Assembly (NCBI GenBank): GCA_028023455.1
Contig: JAQFVV010012535.1
Coordinates: 1,676,001-1,740,000 of the forward strand
DNA from: Epiperipatus broadwayi
Taxonomy: Eukaryota > Onychophora > Udeonychophora > Euonychophora > Peripatidae
Direction of reading: 5' to 3'
DNA: 64,000 bases
Position 1 is the stretch's first letter. Every line of letters begins with the position of its first letter. This document shows positions 45,461-57,400 of the stretch, piece by piece. A program made the position numbers and the translations under genes. The notes below the pieces were generated by a model. That model made no database searches and was not told where the DNA came from. It saw only the letters and a list, made by a program, of their open reading frames with translations.

Positions 45461-48400
45461 GTAAGTCATAATTATTATTACTCATATTATTGTTATTATT
45501 TTTAAGCATGTGTATTAAATCTGTTTTATATGTTATTCCTTTTTTATTTATTTATAGTTTCACATGTATATACATTCACATATTTTTTAATGTTAATAAT
45601 CATGCATTTTTTTCTGTAATTATGTATATAACAAAACTCACATTTACCAATGTTATAAACAGAGTAACTATATACACTTTGAGAGAGATAGAAAGCAGAC
45701 TTTTCAGAGTTGATTTAAAGTTATTTTATTAAAATCCCATTTAAGCATAATAAGATTAAAATTAACAGAAAATAATTGATTAATATTCATAAGTTATATT
45801 AAAAATTGAAAAAGCTTATTTCTAGACATTTTAATATTGGATTTAGATTGCTTCTGTTTTTAAATGATAAAAATTACTAGAGATAGAATAAATCAGGTTT
45901 ATAAGCATCAAATCTTGTATTCTATTGCATGTTAGAGACCTAGTTGTTCTGTCATTTACTACAGGGCAGTGAAACTAAAGCTAATTTAATATGGAAAATA
46001 ATGATGCAAAAACATATAAGAGATATACTTAAAATCTGAATAAAGTTTGCCATTTTTGTTTAGTGCACTTTTGACTAAGTTATATTAGTCATTGTCAATA
46101 TAAAAAAATCTAGTTCTCAACTTAATTCTGAATATGATTTTTGTCTTCAAAAAATTGGCATTGTATATAATGAATCAAATGATGGGAACAGAAATATTAG
46201 GGAACCCTGATACATTAATGATTTTAGTAATACTTAGAATCAGATGGAACATATTCACATTCTGGAATTTTGGTTGTTAAATAACAGTTTTTTTCATTTA
46301 ACAATTGATTGTTATGAGTCTGGCATAATGCACCAATGCTCAGTTATAATTTTTTATAGCATAATTAGTCTGTTTAATACATTGATATATATGTATTTTG
46401 TTATTTTCACTTTATATACAGAACTTAATTAATTTATATATATTGTATCTTTGCTAAAACAACCCCATTTAAAAATCTCTGACTAGCTATCGATAAATAT
46501 CATAAATTATAATTAAGTTATGTAAACAATAACTATTAAAGATAAGTACTATTATCACTAGCTCAAAACACACTTCTAACATATAATATCTAACAAAACT
46601 AATATTTTATAACAATTAAATGTAATAAATCAATCAAGTTAATTTATAATAATAATAGTAACAATAATAAATAATCATTGTTTAAATTAAATTATCAGCT
46701 CATCTATTATAATAATAATTTAAATTACAACTAGCTCATTAATTACAATTAACAAATGGTTCGATTTAAAATACTAATAAAATTATGAAACTCTTCACAT
46801 GAGACATTTAGCAAGCTACAATGACTTAACATTGAAAATATATTCCGAAAGATATACTCTCAATGGCATAAGAATATTATCCCTACTTAATTGATATAAC
46901 TAAAACTATCTTGTAATAGTCTTATCTTTTAAAACACACATAGAAAAATCTTAACTCAACAACTTATCAAATTTATTATGAAAATAATAAATCAACTGCT
47001 ATTTTGTCATAAAAATAATATTAAAATATAATATTAACTAAAATTTATATCCATCATCATTTCATACAACTCTGCAATTATTTAATATCTCAGGTTCATT
47101 TCCAATAATAATCATAATAATGAAGGATTTTACATATATTTGACAACTCACCAAAACAACAACAAACAACTAAAATACTTTAACAATTCATAAAAATCAT
47201 ACATCTATTTGACTCTTAATACTCTTCAATAAATGTAAAATAAATCATAAATTTTTATAAAACATCATATAATCTTTTATTTATTATGTGGCATTCATAG
47301 AAAATATTATATTCTTAATATAATTGCAATATTATATTTAAAATTGGTATTGGATAACAAATTTTATTATAATTTAATAATATTATGTTTATTACACTAT
47401 AAATTTATAAACTTAAAATATTTACAATATAAAATAACATAAAAAAAAAATTAATTAAATTAAATTATTTACATACGAAAAATATAATAAACAAACATAA
47501 AATAATCTTTATTCCGACTATTTATGGTGAAAAAATAAAATTATACAGTACATTATAATAATAATCTATTATTATCATTAATATAACAACATTCTATTGT
47601 CACTATGATAATAAGACAATAACAATAGATAAATATGATTTATTACACTAATACTATCCTTCACATTATTAAAAAAACAACCTATAATTATGTAATGTTT
47701 ATTACCATAAATTTAAATTAGAGTAAACACTTATCTAAAACTTAGCATATAATATAATATTATAAGAAATTATTAGGCATTTTCTTTACATTCCTATAAG
47801 TAAGGCCTTTCTCTTTACCTTTCTGATATGTTCTAGCATTTTAATATAAAATTTAAATAAATAAAAATATAGTTATTGCATTACTTTATAAAATTAATTA
47901 CATTTAAAATATAATCCTATAATTTCTATCTGTTTTATGGGTTCACTCTTCTTATAGCAAATTTAAATTATATTAAAGAATTATATTGATTGACATTCTT
48001 CACTTATTCATTTTTATAATTCATCCATCATAGGATCCAGATATCACACTTTTATCACTCTTTCTCACAATCCATCCAAAATATGCATAAATACTTGAGT
48101 TTAATAATCTCTAACATTTAACATTCATAGGAATATCAAATCATTCCTTCTCAACTTTTATTATAAACAGTAATAATTCAACCTCATTTGAGTTAGAATT
48201 TTTAATCTCCTCTTGCATTCACAAAATTTCCAACTTTCAACAGTTTAGTTATTATTCTAAATATTTTTTAAAAAACTATCATTTATGATGTAATACCAAT
48301 GGTGATTGATAGTGATTATAGTGAAGGATATGAATATTAATAATAACTCAAACGAGTATGAAAAAAGTATCATGGTCACAATGCTTAAGGTCACATATTT

Positions 48401-51400
48401 ATCAGATACCTTAAATTCCTGTCATGGTTTCTACCTGAACTCTTACTGAACGGTGGAAAGAGCGCAACTGTCCATGAAATAATTATACAGTTCTTTATTA
48501 CCTATATCTAAATTATCACTTTATAACTTTCCCCGACCACTATCCTCTATCTTCCACATGCTGAATAATTCTGCTAACATCGCAAAGAAATACTAACCAT
48601 GATACCAAAATAATCTCTAAACCACTTTACTAAAACAAATATCTAATATTCACTTCAAGACAATTCAAAGCATTTTATGCACAAATGATTTTGATACACT
48701 ATCCATCTAATCTATTCAATTATATTATAGTATCATATAGTTTAGAGATCAACATTTCATATCACCATATCTCAACAGATATCATCCATAATGATATAAT
48801 AACAACTCAAAATTATGTTGTAAAATATATGCATATTCAAGCATTTATAAAAAAAAAAAATACTTAAAATATCTTTAGATTCTCTCACCTTTACTTTACC
48901 TTCATAAAATAATTAATACGTTGGTAATCATGTAAGTATGATTCATCTAACTTTAATATGCAAGCAATACAATAATAAAATAAAAATATCATTTAAAAGA
49001 TCATTTTAAAATATTACTAAAATATGATATAAAAATGTATACCATGTTACCTAAAATTCTAACAATGATTAGAATTATATATGGTGATTCAGTTCTTTTC
49101 TTGGTCGTCCAACATCAAATAAGCTATAAGTATTTTATTTACCTGTCAGAAAATGAATTTCTGAAATCTATCTTTTTCTTTATTTATTTAAAAATTATGT
49201 CAACATCTAAAACTAAAATATATATTTCTAATGAAGATGCCAATTAAATACTATTAAAGATAATGATAATAAAAATATTAACACTAAACTAAGATAATAA
49301 GAAAAATTCAAAATTATTAAAAGTCTTTTATTCTTCTCATTCTTTCAGTGTTTTCAATTCTTCCCCAGTTGCTAAGATACAATAAAAAGTTTTGAATGCA
49401 ATTTCTCTCTCCTCCTGGCACCGTTAAAATAAAACTCATAAATCACAGAGTTGAATTTTGAGAAATCTAAGTGAAATATTGTTCATCCGTCCTGAAGAAA
49501 TATATTATTGAATCACTTTTCTCTATATTCATCAGGAGAACTAATATTCCAGTATAAAACATTCCATAATATAATTTCACATTAAACAATATATTTTTCA
49601 TGTACATATATCTTGCCAACTTAGTCTAGACTTTCTATAGCAAAAACATCATGATATTGATTTTTTTCATTGAAAGCATTTATTAAAGATGAATACTTCT
49701 TAAAAAGAAATCAAGTTTTTTTTCTTCTAAATGCGCACATCTTAATCAATTGTTTTTTTATATAAAATTATATAATTTTCCATCCAGGAAATGTTATCTA
49801 GCATAATAATTATACTTTCAAAATCACATTTCAATCCATCTAGTTTTAAATAAAAGAATCATTTTAAAAAGTATAGTTCATCTATCAGTTTTTTATAAGT
49901 AAATTTTTTACTAAAATATAAAGTTTAAGAGTCATTTTCTCATTCTTACTATGCACCACTTGCAAATATATAATCCATTCCAATTGCTCTTTTAAGATAA
50001 ATTTGTAATAAATATTTTTTTTATCTGCATTCATAAATAGTAAAAATATGCTTGCATATCATAGTATTCTTTCATACAGGTTTAAATTCTAATGTATAAC
50101 ATTAATTCATCCTTTCTTCTTTTTTTAAAATTTATAAAACTATTTGAATAATTTTTATCAAATATTCTTCTCATATTTATAAAGTTGAACTTTCTTAATA
50201 GTTTATAGTTATTAGAGTTAAATAAAGCCATTAGAAATAAATGTTCTTTCATTCCAAATATAATAAATATATTAAATTTAAAGTTCTTACGCATCTCCAA
50301 ATCTTCTCCGGTCCTATGGTTAAACTTTTCATGGCATTTGATACACATTTCATTGGCACTTTGATGGTCATTATTAGCTTCCATAAAACTATCATAGTTT
50401 TTCATTAAGTTTCAAATGAAATTATAGGTGATAGGAAATTATTCATTTTATTTAGGCATTATTTTAAAATAGTTACTTAAAATTATATCTTTAAAACTTT
50501 TAGATAGAAAATAATAATTTTATAAAAAAAATTACAACTTTAAATATGATCCAACTAAATAAGATTAAATAAAATATTAATAATAAATTTCACACTCACT
50601 GTCTAGATTGATTGAACAGCTCTTTTTATACTGATTTTATCTAGTAATTGCATTGGTTAATCCAACTTCTTAACACATTCTAATTTACATATAAATTAAA
50701 TTTTATCTTTAAAATAATTTTCTAAATAATATGACTCATCTTTTTAAAATATTATATTGAAATTATTTAACCACTTGTAAAATATTAAATACCTTTATTA
50801 AACAACTTAAATATATTTTAATAACTTTAAAATATTAATTTTTAAAGCAAAATACTATTGAAACAATACAATAAATTTAATCATTATTTTCAAATAAAAT
50901 TTACAAATATTAATTTGCAACATTTTAATGTGTCTAATTTTATTAATAAGAGTAGAAATCAATATTTTTTTTGTCTACAAACACGAAAGCTCACAGACTA
51001 ACACAAACACCTTTAAGATGTGACACTTTCAGAATATTTTAGAATAATATTTAATTATTTGTTATTTAAATAATGACTGAAACAATTTAAAGTATTTAAA
51101 ATACATCATATAATATTTAATACTGGTATTTAATTATTGTTTTATTATTATACCAGATAAATATAGTAAACATAAATTAATTTTATCTTTTAAATGATAT
51201 ATTCTATTGCTTTTATTATGTAAATTACATTAAAACAACTTTAAAATATTTAAAATCTCTTTATAAACTTCCTATTCAGGGAGTTTAAACCTATACTACT
51301 TATAAAATCACTATAACATAGTATAAACTAACATAAATTAAAAATTTTTTAAAACTGGCTATAATTTAAGTTCTACTTAAAATAATTGTACTAAATACAT

Positions 51401-54400
51401 GGGCACTATATTTATATATATAAAATATTAAAAACTAATATTTAACAAGCATAAACTTCTACAGTTTGCTGAATTAAATATTTTTATAAATTAATATTTA
51501 GTGTTTTTTTTAATGTTAAAAAATCAGTCATAGTTTTTTTTTTTTTATTGAATTATTTGAATAAATATATTTCTCACTGAAGAAATTTAACTCTAATTTA
51601 AGGTAAATATTGGAAACATTTTATGGTGTTTTGGTCTAAGTTATTTAAATTGCACGTTATTTTGATTTAAGGAACTTTTTTTATTCTGAATGTTGATAGT
51701 AGAGTATAAGTTTATGAAACTTCTCCAATCAGAATTTGGTAACAGTTTTAAGATCATAATTAAAACAGATGTTAAATTGCTTGCTGCAGGGCAGTGAGAA
51801 AGATGAGATATATGAACTAATGGCATATTATTATATTAAGAATAGCAATATAAAACTAAATTTTATGAATTGGTTATTTTTTTAGGAAAATTCTCCTTGA
51901 AGTTATCCATTTGACTTCTACAAGTAATAAATTTATTTAAATTTCTGGGAATTTAAAAATCTCAGTCTGTTGCAATCCAAGTATCAATTATCTTAGACTG
52001 TAGTTAAAGTTGTAATTCATGTTTTATTAGAGAAGCTGTCTTAATGAAGTTTGATGATTTATGATGTAGATATGCTTGAGCTGTTATCATGTGATTTACA
52101 TTTGTGAACCATCTAATTTTGTGCAAAATCAGGTTTATTTTTGTAAATTTAAAATTTTTTGAAAATGATTATTATTAATCTACTTTTAAAATTAAGTTAC
52201 ATTTGCCTGTTTAATGGGGTTTATTTAAACTCCTATGAATTTAAAAATCTGAATCAGTTACAGTTCAAGTGATAACTTTCCTGTCAATATTAAAATTATA
52301 GACCATAGTGATATGTAGAATCAATCTTTTACTTATAGAAATTGACTTGATAGCAGATTGAAGATTTATGGTGTAGATAAGCTTAGACTGTTATCATGTG
52401 AATTATATATATATATATATATATATAATAATTTATGAGAAACTGACTGATGTACATAGCATAGTAATAATTCTTAAGTCAGACTCAAAGAGTCATTTAT
52501 GAATACTTGTCAATAATTCCCACTTTCTTGCATCAATATTAATTTATTAAATAAAAAATATTTCACTTTTATCTAACTACATTGTTATTATAGGGTTAAT
52601 AAATTAATCATTTACACTTGGAAAGAGTGCAACTTTTATTAGCAGTAATCTTTATAAAGTATTAATGAAGTCTGCTGCTGTTTCAAATAATGTATAAGAT
52701 TTAAATTTTAATAAGCCTGTAGATCAATAATGGCTATTAAATATGTAGTCCAGAGAGTATAATACCATTTTATTGTATGTGCATATCATGATAATAGTAA
52801 TTCTACAATTCAGACTTAAAAGAATCATTTTAATAAACTTGTAAATAATACCCAGTTTTATGTCTCAATGCTAATTTATTAGTTGATAGATAGAGTATAA
52901 TTTATAAATGTATATGTATATAATTTAAATTTTCATATGTTTGTTCATCTGCATAACAAAGTGTTTTCTTTCTTCTTTATAACCTTAAGATGAGTGTACT
53001 TTTGATGAAATTAACTGTAATCATATATATATAATTTTTCAAATCTTTTTTTAGAGATATTAACCCTCATATTCCTCAGTACATCGCTTCTTCTCCATGG
53101 TATTTTGGAGCTGTAGGACCAACACTGAAACATCAACGTCCACAAGAAGACAAACAGAAAAAGTATTCCAGTATTGATGAATGGTACAGTCGAGGCATAA
53201 ATGTAAGTTATACTAATATGTGCATGTTTTTAAACTCACAATGAAAGTTTTTGCTATTGAAATATTTTTATAACTTTCTATTATTGATTCAAGAAATCTT
53301 TACTATCACTGAAGAACCTCCCTCCCCTTTTCTCACAATTTTTTGTTTTAGCATATATTGTTTCTTTTAAATAGAAAATATTTTATAACAGTATAACTAC
53401 ATTTAATGCTACCAGTATATATATAAACTACATTTTATTAAAATACCTGTCTAATGTTTGGGACCATCAAGTAAAAAAAGTTTTATTAATTTCAAATATT
53501 TTTTATTATTGTTGTTTTAAATTGTGTATACAATAAATAAATAAATAATCATATAATTTTGCTTGGAATAACACATAATGTTTTGATATCTAAGTTACTT
53601 ATTATATGAGGTTTGATTAACCTGAGTTTTTATTTTTTTATTTTCTTCAAGTAAGAGTAGCGAATGTAAGTCTACAATTTTTTTTTTTGTTTTAACGTCT
53701 TAATTTAAATGCAGTCAGATGTGACTTTTTGTCATTAAATATGTGTGGAAAAATTTATGCATTTTTTAATGGTAAGTTGACTTGTTAAAATGTTTCAGAT
53801 GCGTGTTATAACATGATTAATTCTTAACGCATAAGTAATTCCTAGAAAACTGCACAAGGAAAAAGAATGAGAAAACTGCACTACAATTGATAAACTATTT
53901 ATAAGAAACCTCATCATCAAATTAAGTTAAACAAGATGATAATCATTTTCAAGACTACTTATAAAGTCAAGGAAATTAAAAAGTGAATATTGTGATAGTA
54001 TTTGTACTAAGTATAATGCTTTCTCATTAAATAGATTGAAAGTTTGATTTAATCTTTTTATTTGTCTTCAAATAGCAGAAAACAGTATTGTCATGATGTA
54101 AAATCGATTTTGTAATTGGCTATTCAGATTTAAAGATTTCTTTAATATGTTAAGTACAGCTATTTTAATGAATAAAAGTATTTAACTATTGCTGCTGTTT
54201 TGATCTCTGGATTTATCTTATCATGTAAATAAAGTTCATAAACATGAAATTTTAAATAACAAAACAATTATTTTCTCTATATAACAATCTACCATGATAT
54301 CGATGATGTTGAACATATAGATTATTTTATTCTCATGAAGACAACAAAATTGCAACATTAAGATTAAAGCAGGTAAAACTCTCCATACAGTAGAAATTGT

Positions 54401-57400
54401 GATCATGTGATGTTTAGTGGTTTAATATTAAGATTGTTAATATTTAACATGTTAAAGTGAAATATGCTATTTTTTATATATATTTGTGAGTCATATGTTT
54501 ATGATATATATTTTTTTATAACTGATTGTATTTTAACTAGATAATAATTTTAAAATATTAAGTTATCTTAAAAGGTATATTTCATTGTTTGTTTATATTA
54601 TTTTAATTAGACATTTACTGCAACAAAATATAGAAAAGGTTCTTGTGAAAATTGTGGTGCGATGACTCATAAAAAGAAAGATTGTATGGAGGTAAGAATT
54701 TTTCAAATTAATATTTTTTTCTTTAATTATTAATTTTGTTTTATTAGCGGTATTTAGTCTTTTTGTAGATTCATTCTAATAAATGCTATATAATTAAAGA
54801 ATCCAACATTCATTTTCTTATGTTGGAATTACTATATCACATGATACTACTTTTATTAATTACTTTTTCCTGGATTTTTTTTTCTGTCAGAAATCAATCC
54901 AGGAAATACTTATTGATATTGAAGTGATTTCATCAAATAGGAATTATTTGTGAAATTCTTTTATATATAAACAGGTTGTTTACAATTTTACCACAATCTA
55001 TTTGTGAAATTCTTTTATATATAAACAAGTTGTTAACAATTTTACCATAATCTGATTGAATAAAGATTTTAGCCAAACTGTTTATAGCTGAATAATTTTA
55101 TTTATTGATGAAATATAATTTTTCATCAATTTTTAATTATAAAGGATGTGCTAAAGTTTAATAACATAGAAAAAATATTATAGCATTATATCACTCACAT
55201 GGCCTTTGTATCCTTAAAGATATTCAAAACCCTGAATCAGTATATTATTATTAATTAATTTCAAATGACTAACAGGATTATAGTGATTAAGGTTACTTTT
55301 TTGATGATAATTCTTTATTCCTAAACAGAATAATAATTGGAATTCTTTTTATGCAGCCCATTAATAAAATTTCTTCTCATTGGTTGGTATCATTTTTTGT
55401 TTAGTTTTTTTTTTGTAGAGGTTTATATTTTCAGTATACTATTTTGAATTTGAGTATGTGTTGAATGTTGTTATTAGATGGATACTTGAAATTCATGCTA
55501 TTATGATCATAGATAGCATTTTCCATATGTTATTTGATCTCTTTGATTTTCTGCACTGCATGGTTTATCATGTACAGATTTTGTTTCTTTAAACTTTTCA
55601 AAAAGTGTAATAATCTATTAAATTAGAAATTGATTTTCTTTGATTTTCTCTAAGTAAAATTATTTGTTTAGTTTTTTTACTTTATTCAGACATGTAACTT
55701 CACAAATTTAGTAAGCTATATTTCAGAAAATGTAACAAACAAAATGTATAATTGTATTAGAGATAAGCTTTATTATATAAAATTAGGAAAAAATATGCCT
55801 AATGCATTTTCGACTACTTAATCATATTAGTCACAATCATGGCACTGACAGTGAAAAGAAGATTGTGGCATTTATTAAAGAAACAAAACTCACTAGAGAA
55901 TTTGCATATTTGATTGGCAAATAAGTTATTTATATTGCCCATTTTTTTGAAAGGGGGATACAGGAATCTTATTTATTCATTGTGTGTTTATCTCTGGCAA
56001 TGTGCCAAGCCTCTTTCACCTTCTCTTTGGCATCATTATGTTCAGAGAAGACTGGCATGTGTAGGTGTGATGGACTCATGGGATATTGCTCTAAATGTAA
56101 ATAGGTTTTACGAGCATTTTATATTTGAGATGGATGGTTTAACACTGAATGTACACATCTAGGAACTTGATGACTTGCTGGTTGTTTTTGTTTTCTCCTA
56201 TCCATTTTAATGAAGAGGCATTCGAGAGGTCCGTCTGTATTTTTATTGATTTGAGTGTCTGGGGCTTCTGGCTGCTGTGTAGAATATCTTAATACCATAA
56301 TATAATAAAATAAAAGGTAAAAAAAAGTTTCATTTGTTAAAAATATTCTGAGTAAGATTTTTGATAGTAGCACTAAATTAGATAATAAAACTGGAAAAAT
56401 TTTATATTAACAGTCTCACTATGAATGTAAGGAAGAAGTTGTTATTAATGCATGAATGTCAAATTTTTTGTTGAAACTAGATTAAAGCAATTTGATCAAT
56501 AATGTTACATTGACAAAGCAACAAACTTAATCTTTGTATATTAGTATTTACCATGTCTTGTCATCAGTTTAACACTGTTTTTTTCCAGCATTTCAATATT
56601 TAGAGCTATATCATAAAATTTTATGTGCCTTTTACATTGTTTAGGTCTAAGCATATTAATGAAAAGTCCACATAAGATAGTAATGACATGTGTAAATCCA
56701 TAAAATTATATATTTCTTTGATCATACATTTCCAGCTATGAATTTTAATTAAATAAATTCTCACTCTAAGCGAGTTAATTGTTGAATCCTATTGGCAATA
56801 CTAATCATTACTTGTTTACATTATTTAGTGAAATATGAATTACAAATTCAAATCTAAAATTATTACATGAAAGTGATCTATACACACCAGTCCAATTATA
56901 TAAGGGTGCAGTAATTCTATTTGATAATATTGTAGTTCCTCTGTATCCATGGATTTATCATTCATAGTATTTGAAATTCATACATTTGAATTCATAAATT
57001 TTATGTGTAGTGTGAACATGAATCTTCTCTCAGTCATTTTCCATATTTTGCACACTCATTGTGCTTTCAATCAATCCAGTAGTTGTTTTCTCTTTTGATA
57101 TACTATTATGTGTCCATTTATTAATTACTTGATTCTTTTTTCTTTTGTTAATTATTTTAATGATGTCTTAATGTGTTGTGCATTTTAAAAATGAAAGTTG
57201 TAGGTATGTAAGATGGACTATCTAAACATAAATATTTATGTTTAACATATGATTTCAGGTTTTCATGGAAAGGCTTGGAACCAAATTCAGTGATTACAGA
57301 AAGGGGGGGGGGGTATATTAATTAATCATTTTTAAAATTGTTTGCTTTTGTTTTTAGTTGGATTAATGTTTTCTTTTAAATTAATTCATTTTTTCTGCAG

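Noticed and set aside
50082-50405. 107-codon minus-strand frame with a CIKCHEKF word in SLU7 intron 1
   Set aside because: One Cys-x2-Cys pair in A+T-rich DNA is weak; no second half of a zinc finger and no neighbouring similarity. Kept only as a note under intron 1.
55914-56373. Opposed frames of 82 and 84 codons
   Set aside because: No recognisable domain; they overlap end to end on opposite strands.
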